Positions 11,107 through 23,100 of a stretch of 64,000 nt of DNA are shown in pieces. The notes beneath the pieces are model-generated. The model made no database searches and had not been told where the DNA came from. It worked only from the letters and a program-made list of their open reading frames with translations. The translations under genes were made by a program, and so were the position numbers. The stretch is from NCBI RefSeq assembly GCF_001417965.1, contig NW_018388402.1:579915-643914 (forward strand), in the 5' to 3' direction. How positions within the stretch are numbered: the first letter of the stretch is position 1; every line of letters begins with the position of its first letter. This DNA is from Exaiptasia diaphana (Eukaryota; Cnidaria; Anthozoa; Actiniaria; Aiptasiidae).

Positions 11107-14100
11107 CTGCCATTTTAGCATACCATATTTCTGTAATAAGTTACTTTTATACAAGTCTGTATCGTGTGATAATATGGGGTTTTCGCCATATAGCGCCCAT
11201 CCTTCTTGGAAGGCAATGTAGTAGGTTTGTTTATCGAGCCATTCAGGAAGGCCTTTGCACGAACCTCGAAAATTTTCTAATGATCCTGGGAATAAACGAA
11301 AGATGCTTGCTTATTAAGTGTAACATATGTTGTAAAGTTTGGGTGAAAGTAAAAGAAAGGTCAAAAAGGTGTGCTCATCTTAATTGGTTAAACAAAAAGA
11401 GAAAGAAAGAAGACTTTTTCGGCGAATCTGGAAGCAATTTAAAATCTGTACAAAATGAGTAAATTGCGATACATTACTTTTGATAGAACAAAATCTGATA
11501 ATTACAAAATAACTTAAATAATCAATGTTAAATGAATTTGGCTGTGCCAAATCGTTCAAAATTGTCAGTTATAATCTAGAATTCGATGGTATAGACTCAC
11601 CTTGCATCTGTGTATGATGTCCAGGTCGAGCTTCATGACCTGTCACGGACCACTCTTGAAACTTTGGTCCATATTCTTTTAAGAAGAATGGTAAACCAAA
11701 ATAGCTCGGTTGACTACATTCCGAGTCACTGGGTTGGAAGTACATGGCGCCGTTTGACGGGTTGTAGTGTGGCTGCATTTCTATTGGGCAATTTCCCGTT
11801 GTTCTTTTGGCTCCAGCAAAATAAAACAAGTTGGCGAGTTTTGGTGAAATATGTGACATCACAAATTCAATGTATCTCCCCCAATCTTGCACGGCAGCCC
11901 AGCGCTTTGGACAGTATTTCTGAGCTGATTGAGCATCAATACATTTCTTGTACGCGTCGGAATTACTCTCGTTTTCAGGAAACTGTTCCTTGTTGTGCCA
12001 CTGTGGGCGATCGTTGAGAGTTTTTTGAAACTCCTCAATTGCATCGGTCTCATTTGGGTTTTTAGTGATTTGTTTGGCTATGTCTATGACCTAAAGTAAA
12101 GATCAGAAACAGTTTTAACAGAAACACGAAGGACCAATTTTTGCTAGTGGCCAATAACAGCGGAGACGAAAGTGCTAAAGAGCGCAGAAGGTTTTCATTA
12201 TCTCATTCTTCTTCATTGACCGCTTCCTTTTCCGCTACAACCGGCCGGTCTCTGGTCAATGGTTTTCACAAGTGTGTAGTTCCGCTTCCTGCGCTAGTGA
12301 AATCATAGTCCGCCCAATTGTTTCTTGAGAGAAAGAAAAGAACGAATGCGCACGCTTTTATGCAATTAATCGGCGCGCGGTCTTAGCAAAATGCAGGTTA
12401 CCTGTGTGGTATTACATTGCTCCCTTGCCTCGTGGGATCAAAAACTAGTCCGTGACAAGGTATGAAACACTGGTCAAGTGACAAATCCAATTTTGCTCCT
12501 TTTTCGCCGAAAAACGCAGACTAGTTTTTGATCCCATGGGATCATGTATGACGTAATACCACAGGTAATCCACATTTTTCTAAGAGCGCGCGTCGATAAC
12601 ATAATAGCGTGCGCATTTGTTCTTTTCTTTATCAAAAGCTAGTTAGCGACCTATGGTGAAATAAGTGAATCTTAGACTATTATATGTCGGAGATACTTAC
12701 TTGTGGCATAAAAATGTTCAGTTGTTTCAAACCTTCTTTGTAGACTTGTTCAGGTGTGATATCAGAAGTAGTAAAATACGACATAATCACACGATAGGTT
12801 TCCTTGCCATCGAGCCGTTTACCAGTACCCGGTAGGGTTTTTGTAGTCTTCTGATTCACATCCGGGTCACCATCTACGTACACGTAATCCAAAGGAAGAT
12901 CACTCAGACCGCTGGCTACACTGTCTGGCGGGCAATGCCTAATTAGGGAGTTTATATAGAGTCAGAGAACATTAAAATCCATGAAACAAAAAGCATTGGC
13001 ATTTGTCTTAGACAAATGACCAAAGAAAACAAATGGAATCAGAGCTTAGTAAATAGCCCACTTGCGAGTTTTGACTCAGTAGTCACACACAAAGGATTCA
13101 AGACGAGGCGCTGTGCATAAAGCTCAGTCATTCGTGAAAAGACAATAGTTTTTCACAATTGACTGAGCTTTACGCACGGCGCCTCGTCTTGATTCTTTTG
13201 CGTTTGACAACTGGAGCGAAATTCGCAAATCGGCTATTGTATTAGCATCCATTTCATAACAGATGAAAATAGCAAATGTTTTCTAAAATGTTTAGCACAA
13301 TAATACTGCTTCTTCTTGGAATTTAAATTCGTCTTACATGATAAATAATCGAGTATGATAAAACCTACCTTATATGTTTGAACTCGAGATACGCTATTAA
13401 TTCAAGGAGAGGTTTGCCAAACCCTTCAATCAGTGCTGACCGCAAGGAATCTTGGATACTCCTCCCTTTATCCTTCTCCCACTGCTCTGAAACACCTTTA
13501 TTTAGCTCAACCAGAAAACGTGGCTCAAGGAATACTTGGACGTACTCTTCGTCTAAAACAGCAGACGACTCGTTTTTTATAGCCAGCTTGCCGTAGTTAT
13601 TTTTAAACGCATATACGCTTGATTGACAGTCTGTTGCAGATCGAACCATTCCTGCTTTGACGCCAAGTTCCATGTTTTGCCTGAAGGACATGAATATCGA
13701 CATAGTATATACCACGGTTTGCAGACGAGCTGGCTTAGTTTTTATGGAGTACCATTTTTACCTGGAACAAACTGGGCTCCCTGTGGTAATATACTTAAGC
13801 ATGATGGGAATGCAGTCCTCGCACAATAACCCAAATCAGTTTTTGTTTTATTTACCAAATTCCTCATAAAGAATTCATATTTTAGTGATTAAACGAGCAT
13901 ATGCGATGACTACATCTCCCATCATGCTTTGATGCAGATCGTTGCCTGTTCTTATGACTTAATTCTGAGTGCGCAATTCATTAAACAAGTAATAACTGAC
14001 CTGTAGCGAGAAAAAATGTTGCTATGGTTACGGATGGTCTCTATGACACGTTTGACGTCATCGAAGGTATGCGGCGCAGCCGATGTACCGTATGCGTTAA

Positions 14101-16105
14101 GCGAGTGATGAATCTGGCATATTGGTTGCCAACAGAAATAGTTTGGTCCAAGCATCCAATCACCATTATAGAAGTTCTCGTCATACGGGACATCGAAACA
14201 GTGCTGAAGAAAATGTATTGCCTTTGGAAATATAGAAGTTCATTAATATTATTATTTGACTGAACACGCTCAAGGAGTGTCATTAATATTTATTATTTGT
14301 TTGTTTTAGGTTTTCATTAAAAAAAACTGTAAAAGTCAAGAGCTCTAAAGTGTAATATGAAAACAGAGCAAACAGCGAACAAACATTAGAGAACTGTATT
14401 CATCATGGTGAAAGCTAACACAATGTAAGAACAAATCGAGCTGAAATGCGAACAAACGAGTATACTATATGATAGAAGAATCTTACAATGAAAAAAACAA
14501 ATAGAAATGATCTCACAAAATACGGGATGAAATCATACAACTGAGAAAAACTAAAATACCTGAGCGATAGCCTTGTTTTCTCTCGGTGTCATTAAATCTT
14601 TGTTCATCTTCAAATCGGTGATTTCTTTAAGTAAGGCAAGGGATTTGTCGGTTTTTGCTTTCAGTTTATCTGGGTGTGGATCGTATGGTTGGTAGCTGCA
14701 AGTAGTAAACCAATAAATATCATTTAGACAGATAATACGCCTCCCGGTAAAGCGAGCAACCGCTTCTTTAATTAAGTTGACAACAGTCTCCCATGCGAAA
14801 GATTTACCAAAACCAAAGAAAGCACGAAAAAATGTTGTCATTACAATAGTCCTACAAATTTGCATTTTCTCCGATATTTTTCTCTGAATTCCCAGAAGGC
14901 TCAAACTCTAGGTCTATTGGGAATACAGGCACATTTTACAACATTTTTTTCGTGCATTCTTTTGTTCTCTACGTAACGCAAGCGAGTCTGTTTTCTAAAA
15001 TAGCGGTCGCTCGCATTGAAAGAGACAAAGTCCTATTCTGAGGCTCCTAGCATATCGTTCAAGCCCAAAACAAATGGAAAACTCAGTAATATTTCCTGAA
15101 TCGGGAGCATTTCCTTCGCACGTGGTCAATTACAGAATTAATTTTCAAATTCATTTTCTCTTTCAATCGAACAAAAACAGCAGAAAAAAAAAACGATTGA
15201 ATACCGGCGATAAACCTACACAGTCCTCCTTTGACTCCCTTTCGACCCACAAAAATACAAATGCAGTCGGACATTTTGAAAATGGATAAGAGTAGACTGT
15301 TTTGCGCGAGGAATAACAGTAGCCTCCTCCGCAGCTAACTTTCCTAAAAACATCCCCAGACATCTGAGTGATAGATGCCTGCGGGGGAGGCTAGGGCATT
15401 ACACTATGTCAGCTATGTGACAATACCACGGGCAACAATGTTTTGAACTCTTATAAACATGTACATGACACCACAATGTCTATAAGTCTTCTATGGGTCA
15501 CATTTATGGTATATAATTGAGTCGAGAATATATCTCGGAAGTCTGACAGATCTGGGTAAGGTTTTGTGTGGAATAGGAATAGCTTTTGGTGTCGCCTGAC
15601 ACGAGCAAGGCTTTCTGGCAGTGCAAAAGCATTTTTAAAGAGAAGAACAAGACGATGAAACCAACGGGATTGCCTGTGAAACCAGGAGAAGCCGAATAGT
15701 TTTGTCACTACGAAAGCTAAGCCGAAGAGAAAATTACTAGTTCAATATGTACCTTTGCTTGACATATTCAGTCAGCTCTTTGCCAACAAGGTCTGGCTTC
15801 CATGCCACTAAATGAGGAGAGTACTCAAAGTAAGCGTCTTTCAGACGAGACAAAAACCCTTGCAAGTCCACGCGCTCAGCTTCATCAGAGAACATGCAAC
15901 TTTGGTCGGTCTTATCAGCGTCCCAAACTGTACAAGGCGCCTCCGAAGATTTTTTGCCTAACATGACGACTCCTGCAATCAAAACGGCAATTCCAACCAA
16001 CAGGAATAATGCAGCAATACCTATGACAAGTTTAGAGGGTTTTTCAGTAGATGACTGAGGAGTGTCGGGGTCCTGTATAGAAAGCTCGTAACCGTCTCCC
16101 GCCAT
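11107..16105 (-). CDS. Membrane-anchored DUF885-family putative metallopeptidase (3' end not found)
   Basis: Seven exons were reconstructed from splice signals and frame: 16105-15753, 14695-14560, 14203-14001, 13680-13369, 12938-12701, 12090-11601, 11285-11107 (about 637 codons so far). The ATG at 16105 (context ACAACATGGCGG) starts a cytosolic tail, then one membrane helix (residues about 30-50, LVIGIAALFLLVGIAVLIAG), giving a type II protein with an extracellular catalytic part. The sixth exon carries HEARPGHHTQ and the seventh AFQEGWALYGE, the two zinc-site motifs typical of DUF885 proteins. The substrate is unknown; a peptidase role is inferred from the gluzincin-like motifs. The family continues roughly 100-150 residues further, after the donor following LKWQ, but I could not find those exons. 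Introns are packed with MITEs. Confidence 0.85.
12331..12630. mobile_element. Palindromic MITE in DUF885 intron
   Basis: Arms of about 110 bp pair across a short loop. The left arm includes GAATGCGCACGC, GGTTACCTGTGTGGTATTAC and GATCAAAAACTAGTC; the right arm carries their inverses, including GACTAGTTTTTGATCCCATG. It lies in the intron between the exons at 12938-12701 and 12090-11601. Confidence 0.7.
13052..13238. mobile_element. Palindromic 187-bp MITE in DUF885 intron
   Basis: Ends AATAGCC and GGCTATT flank nearly perfect arms containing CAAGACGAGGCGC, then TAAAGCTCAGTCA, with an A/T loop. A related, left-truncated copy is at 52996-53133 inside an eIF3h intron. Confidence 0.75.
13798..13930. 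mobile_element. MITE with GCATGATGGGA ends
   Basis: Inverted ends (GCATGATGGGAATGCAGTCC and GACTACATCTCCCATCATGC) enclose about 90 bp of A/T-rich filler in a DUF885 intron. A relative with the same ends is at 29178-29332. Confidence 0.6.
14735..15030. mobile_element. About 300-bp palindromic MITE, copy 1
   Basis: Shares arm segments (GTTGTCATTACAATAGTCCT, ACCAAAACCAAAGAAA) with copies at 49817-50119 and 58440-58724. It occupies much of the intron between the first two DUF885 exons. Confidence 0.65.
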
Positions 16106-16436
16106 GTTGTTTGGTGGTATGTTTATGTACCAAGCGATTTCATGGGTAGAGGTCAAGTCAACAGTTGTCAAAATGTATGTCAGACATCAAACATACACCA
16201 GACGAATCAGCATCTAAAAGCAATATTATTGTACAAATCGATACAAACTCCCTGCTGCACTTCGCATTCAGTGTAGACGGTTTAGACACAAAATGTCAAA
16301 TCTCACACAAGAAACAATAGTGCTTTGTATCCTTACCATATTCAGATGTCAAAAAAGGTCAAAATTACTTCGAAGTGATCAGCCACGGCCGATTGAGACT
16401 GCTGTGATTGCAGTTCGCCATCTTGAAATGTAACAC

Positions 16437-17834
16437 AGGAGGCCCGCTCTAACTCAAGATTAAACATAGAGATGATCCGAAAAAAATAGAGGATACGCAT
16501 TTTATCTTCGTGTGTTGATCTCTCACGAATGAATGTACGTACTCCAAGTGACCATGTAAGATTTTGTTTATCATATAATTATATGTCAAAGCAAATATGT
16601 CGTAAAATACTTTTACTCGAATATTACTTATTTTTCTCTCTTTTGAAAAGTTATTTTCGTGAAAAATAACTATTTCATTATTGACACTTGTTGAGTAAAA
16701 TTGATTTATTTTAACCAAGCTTTCGGCCTAAGCAGCCATTTTCAAGATTATAGTACATACTGATTCAGTTTTGGCATCAATTGGATATTTATGTCGTCAA
16801 GTATTTTATATTACTCGGCATTTATTTTTATTTTTGGAAGTTTCGCCCCGTCAATAAGACAGGGCAACAAAAAATTGGTCTATAGACTCATTATGTTGTT
16901 CCCCTCCACGGAAATCTTTAGTAAAAGGCGAAAGATTTATGCGATCTGAAGGGAAACCAGAGTGAAGTTCACAAAGCGCCCAGAGGTGCAGTTCGAATGC
17001 AATGTGCGCTCAAATGTGGGATGTTAGGTGCAGCCGTGTATGACACTAGTGGCCTGGTGATGAAATTGAACACCGTTTCAATGACATGCTCAGACTGAGA
17101 GGTCATCTAAAATTGATCAGAGAGCTAAAAACAATCTCTTTCGGTCGGTTGGATTTGATAAGACTTATCTAACATTAATTTTTTGCGATAGAGACAAGTC
17201 ACAGTTTATACAATTGAAAAAATTCAATAATTTCATTAAAGATTGACTGGGTCAGCGTTGCCAATTCGATCTGTACTACACCTCAAATTATTATCAAAAA
17301 TGTCTTTAAAATTACTTTGAAGTCTCCATACTCAAGGCATTTCACATCAACTGAATTTACAGACTAGGAGTTAAAGACTATTTCTCGAGTGTTACAGGTA
17401 TGAAGCGACGTGTTGATATTTACACGCGGCCTTTTTATTATCCATGTGCAGCCTTTGTTATGCCAGGGACGTCCCTGGTTATGCATATGTTTGATCATCT
17501 ACTAACTGTGGTTTGATTGGCTTCAGAAAACAATAGCAAATTTATGATAACCGGCTGACTGACTTCAACCTTAACAGACCGTAGAGCGTGACGTTTTTTT
17601 GGAAGAATTATAAATTAGTGGACATAAGCTTATCTCGTCCGAGAAATATATAAACGCTGCGTTAGAGTGAACCACACAGCGTTTGCTTGACTTGAAACAG
17701 TTGCGATAATACTACATATTAAAACATTGATCGGTCTCGAGTATTTTAAAACGGAAAAAAACTTTTGGGAAACAAGCCATGTTTTTAGTTTCGCTATAAA
17801 TACCATATGGGAAATCCCGAATCTTAGACAAAAA
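16437..17834. repeat. Tandem 1.47-kb repeat, unit 1
   Basis: First unit of a two-unit direct repeat with a constant offset of 1468 bp to the second unit over its last kilobase. The first 400 bp align only loosely to 17903-18300. From about 16869 to the end the two units differ at only two positions that I could find. It contains a TATATAAA box at 17647-17654. The match stops at an N at 17835. Confidence 0.85.
16487..16560. repeat. Worn fragment of GAGGATATTAC MITE
   Basis: Segments GAGGATACGCATTTTATCTTCG and TCTCTCACGAATGA resemble parts of the intact copy at 9941-10163. It lies in the diverged part of tandem unit 1. Confidence 0.5.
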
Positions 17835-17902
17835 NTACAATTGAAAAACTTCAATAATTTCATAACAGATAACATTGAGAGTCAAAGTTCAAAATCTAAC
17901 GC

Positions 17903-19302
17903 AGGAGACCCGCTCAAAGTCATGATTAAAACATAGAATTATTAGAATAAGATTCTTTTCTGAAGATACGGCCAAGTATGTCACTGAATTGTCACTGAAA
18001 TTTAGTTTATTTTTTGGTTTTTGTTTTTAAACGAGACAGAAATCGACTGCTCGTTGGGTTACCTGTGCGCAAACATCTCCCTTTTCTGACATAAATACAT
18101 TTTTAAACTACTAACGGGAACATATTTTTCCATCGTTATTTGGTTCCTCTTTAATTATAGTCTGTACAATTTGCAAAGACGTAAAAGCTTGCAGAAATAA
18201 ATACTGTTTCTTCTTTCGCCTCTTTTGAGCTCCTATTTTGTCGAAATCTATATAATCAAAGTATTTTATCTTCTAATCTTAGATTGCATTTTTGTTTATG
18301 TTTGGAAGATTCGCCCCGCCACTAAGGCAGGGCAACAAAAAATTGGTCTATAGACTCATTGTGTTGTTCCCCTCCACGGAAATCTTTAGTAAAAGGCGAA
18401 AGATTTATGCGATCTGAAGGGAAACCAGAGTGAAGGTCACAAAGCGCCCAGAGGTGCAGTTCGAATGCAATGTGCGCTCAAATGTGGGATGTTAGGTGCA
18501 GCCGTGTATGACACTAGTGGCCTGGTGATGAAATTGAACACCGTTTCAATGACATGCTCAGACTGAGAGGTCATCTAAAATTGATCAGAGAGCTAAAAAC
18601 AATCTCTTTCGGTCGGTTGGATTTGATAAGACTTATCTAACATTAATTTTTTGCGATAGAGACAAGTCACAGTTTATACAATTGAAAAAATTCAATAATT
18701 TCATTAAAGATTGACTGGGTCAGCGTTGCCAATTCGATCTGTACTACACCTCAAATTATTATCAAAAATGTCTTTAAAATTACTTTGAAGTCTCCATACT
18801 CAAGGCATTTCACATCAACTGAATTTACAGACTAGGAGTTAAAGACTATTTCTCGAGTGTTACAGGTATGAAGCGACGTGTTGATATTTACACGCGGCCT
18901 TTTTATTATCCATGTGCAGCCTTTGTTATGCCAGGGACGTCCCTGGTTATGCATATGTTTGATCATCTACTAACTGTGGTTTGATTGGCTTCAGAAAACA
19001 ATAGCAAATTTATGATAACCGGCTGACTGACTTCAACCTTAACAGACCGTAGAGCGTGACGTTTTTTTGGAAGAATTATAAATTAGTGGACATAAGCTTA
19101 TCTCGTCCGAGAAATATATAAACGCTGCGTTAGAGTGAACCACACAGCGTTTGCTTGACTTGAAACAGTTGCGATAATACTACATATTAAAACATTGATC
19201 GGTCTCGAGTATTTTAAAACGGAAAAAAACTTTTGGGAAACAAGCCATGTTTTTAGTTTCGCTATAAATACCATATGGGAAATCCCGAATCTTAGACAAA
19301 AA
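17903..19302. repeat. Tandem 1.47-kb repeat, unit 2
   Basis: Second unit. Bases about 18337-19302 repeat 16869-17834 without any length change. The TATATAAA box recurs at 19115-19122. After 19303 the sequence is unrelated to that following unit 1. No reading frame of note is present in either unit. Confidence 0.85.
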
Positions 19303-19344
19303 TCTCTATTATTCTGTTTTAGTCTTCATTGCGACCGTTTAGTT

Positions 19345-19483
19345 ATTGTGTAAAAAAGCAGGTAAAACAACTTACTTACGTTTCAGACATTAATCCTTCG
19401 TCTTTTTACTCCGACGAAGGATTTAATGTTTCACCTAGAAACACCGACGCTGCTCGCACTACTTTACCGCTAGTTTCCACCGA
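19345..19483. repeat. Dispersed CGTCAG/ACACCGACGC repeat, copy
   Basis: Contains ACGTTTCAGACATTAATCC, a small hairpin (CCTTCGTC with GACGAAGG) and AGAAACACCGACGC followed by TACCGCTAGTTTCCACC, all shared with copies near 22241, 42997 and 63089. Confidence 0.65.
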
Positions 19484-20114
19484 TTTTAAAGTATTGCGTT
19501 ATCTGTGTCATCCCGAACAAATAGTACACAAGGGAACCTGGTATCAAAGCGACATCGCAAACTACAAGAGATTTTATACCAAGATGGCGTTTTATTATAT
19601 AAATTACAATTTCCACAGGACTCTATACAAGTACATCAGTTTAAATCAATAAAATAATATTAAAATTCATTATTTAGGAAAATAAATTACAGACATTACA
19701 AAACAGCGTACAGATATTTATCAACAGGTTTAAAAAAACGTATAATAAAATGCAGTACATTTACTGTACGACGTTGCTTTTCGCACGAATGGAAACGTTG
19801 CCTAACAGTATTGTGCGTTTATATTGACAGATGAACTGGATTTTACAGTGTAGTTGCATTTCGTCTGGCACACTTGAGAAACTTAAAAACTTTCAAAATG
19901 AACTGTTCGAATAAAATAAAATAATTGTGGATGAATGTGATTCGACCTGCGAACTCATTGGCAGAACAATGATCTTTTCTTTCTACTATGTTCTCTAGAG
20001 TATAGATCTAATTGACCTTCCAAATGCCCATGCCCTCCTCGACCAGACTTAAACATGGGGATCCAGGTAGGAGATGCGCGCGAATGTTAAAAGGGCAGCC
20101 ACAGCAAGAGCATC

Positions 20115-23100
20115 TTAATCTTGACTTGTGCGTGATTTCTTGTCTGGATTAGGATTGTCACTGCTGTCCTGGGACTTTCTTTTTCCTGAGAGACGTGCTT
20201 TGATGCTGTCAAAAGTCACAATCAAGCAAGACATATTATCACATCCTGATCCATCTCCACTAGTGTCTGGAGCCAAGCATTCTTTGAACATCTGAAAAAT
20301 AGGACATACATGAATCGATAACATCGTTACTTATGTGCATATTTTTACGCTAAAATTCTAACAAAAACATCGTCTTATTTACTAATGACCACTTTGGTTA
20401 CAATGACATGACATGTTTCTTTACTTGGGCTTTAGATGACACAGTTTCATCAATGATATCAATCTTCTTGACTTATATTCATATTTCCATACCTTCTCAC
20501 AAATGGCTGATAAGTTGACTTTGTCATCCTTTAACCTTTGCTCTTTTAATTCTTTTCTCACAAAATCAACTACTTCTTGGCTGTTTTTAACATTCCTTGG
20601 AATTAATCATAACAAATATTAGTCTAGAAAGTGAAATGGATGCTATGAATAGTCCATTTGTGCATAGACATTTGTTACAACAAAACATCTAGTAGATATT
20701 CTAGTAGATATGACAATTCATCGGGGGGAATTTTGGAATATAATTATGTATAATAACAAATAACTTACCAAATTCCATCACAAGCAATTACCATAAACTC
20801 ATCCGCTCTGTGATAAACACCAAACAATAGCATGAGCAAAGAAAGAAATAACTAATGTACATCAAGAAAATACAGAGTTGAATGAATAAGGGAACAAATA
20901 AATTAATGGTTAGATGAATAGAAATAGAAAAAACTCTTACTCTGTGAGTTGTGTTTGTCTAATGTCAGGCATTGCTGAAATCTGTTGTTCTTCTGCCTTA
21001 AGCTCTGTTCTTCCCTTATAGCTATGATCACCTAAAACATCAATTGACAAGAAGTTATGGGACTGACTCCTAGACATATTGATTACATGCATTCCCAAAC
21101 TACCAATTTATTCTTGTTGTCAGTTGTCACTAACATCACAACTTTACCTAAAGCTCTTGATAAATTAAGTCCACCATTGACTCTTCCTTCTCCAGTTACT
21201 TTCCCCCCAGCTTTTTCTATTCTACTAAGCTCTTTAGTATCTTCTGGTTTGTGGTCTATTGACATTTCAAGTGCAATGCCATTCCTGCACACCACACAGC
21301 GAGAATCTCCTACATTTGCTACAGTGAGTGTATCATCTTTAACCAATGCAACAATTGCTGTTGTTCCACTGTCATAACCAACCTAGCACATCATGAAAGC
21401 AAACATTAATTTCTGAGTTATTGTATCATTAAATACTTTATGTATGGCAGTATCACTGTGTAATCCCTAATGAAAAGCTGTTTGGACTGTGGAGGGCAGA
21501 AGGTTTTAATATGCAAATTAAAAGGTCAAAATTGTTGCTCTTGATAACAGGTGCACACCACATTTACAAATAAATGAAAAAGGACAACAATAGCCTGTGT
21601 ACATCCGTTTCTCACGAAACATGCCATTTTGCTGGCTAAACATGGCCATAAAACATGTGGTATAATCTCTCAAATGCATGTATACATAAAGCATGTGTTA
21701 CACTTGCTATACATATACCTCATCTGACTTCATTAGAGGACAGTTGTCATCATCATCATCATCTTCGTCATCATCATCATCACTGTCATCTTCAGGTTCG
21801 TCATTATTGTGTTCATCCTCTTCTTGTGCATCATCTACATTGTTTCCTTTTTCATTATCCTCATTTTTGTCAGCTTCCTCCTCCTCCTCTTCTTCTTTAT
21901 CACTTTCATCATTCTCTTCTACTTCCTTTGTTTCGCCATTCTTTGCACTGTCTGACTCATTGCCATTTTCTTTTGACTCTTTGGATGGACTTTCATCTTC
22001 TAAAGAATTGAAATAAGCATTTTCCAATTCCCAGATTACCAATAATTCCAAACAAGCAAAAAAGAATGTAGATAATCACACAAACATTTCTAACATTATT
22101 CCATAATGACATTATTTGACATAATCATTTAAAATAATTTTATTTTAGACAGGCCCTCTTGTGGGAATAAACAGTACAAAAATAAAAGAGAAAACCTAGA
22201 TGTTATGCAATGATATCAACATAAAGCAATGATAGTTCCAAGGAAGGATTAACGTCCGAAACGTCAGTAAGTTATTTCTCCTACTTATTTTATGCTGTTA
22301 AATTTATCTTTTTACGCAAATATTTCTTTAGAAACACCGACGCAGCTCACACTAGTTCACTGCTAGTTTCAACCAATTAAAACAATAATGCACTATTTCC
22401 ATATCATTTTTAAGGGTTTCTTGTCCACCTTACACCTATTGATATTCAAATACCTTGATTATGATTTTCATCATCATCCTTATCATTGCCATTTTCGTGT
22501 TCTTGATCTTCTTCTTCATCATCAGAACCACTTTCAATTTGATTTTGTGCAGCCTTTAGTTTTAAAAATAACAATAATTATTTATACTATAGGAAAAAAG
22601 AAATACTAATTTAGGAAATGGAACCTTCAGTGTATAGATGGACACTAGCAGGATACTAATTAACTGTAGTCCCAAGGACATTTCACACAAGAATGACCAA
22701 GTATGCAACAATCATTATATTGAAACACTACCCTGAGTCTCAGAAGTATTATTACTACAGGTTAATCCTTGCCTTTGCCCAGAAACCAAGGCTCATAAAC
22801 TTTTTCACTTCTAATTGCTGAAAAATAGCATATTTACTGCAATGTAAAGTAGATCTTACTGATTTGAGTCTTTCTAATAGTTCAATCAATGGCATATTAG
22901 CTTCTTCAGCCAGTAACTCTGCTTCATTCTCATTCTCACTGTCTTCTCCTTTATCACCAGCAATTTCTTTCAGCTCAGTCAAACCCTAAAAATCAAAAAC
23001 TCATTGTATTCTCATTGTTTTCAATAGTCTTTTATGAAACAAAAGTAAAGCTACTAATTTCTCTTTTTAATACAGAGACAAGAAGTATGTGGGATATCCA

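Noticed and set aside
16437-19302. The two 1.47-kb units as LTRs of a retroelement
   Set aside because: They are adjacent tandem units with a constant period, lack TG...CA ends, primer-binding site and any internal coding region.
21655-22016. Plus-strand Ser-, Leu- and His-rich frames
   Set aside because: They are shadows of the acidic GAT/GAA codons of PPM1G on the minus strand.
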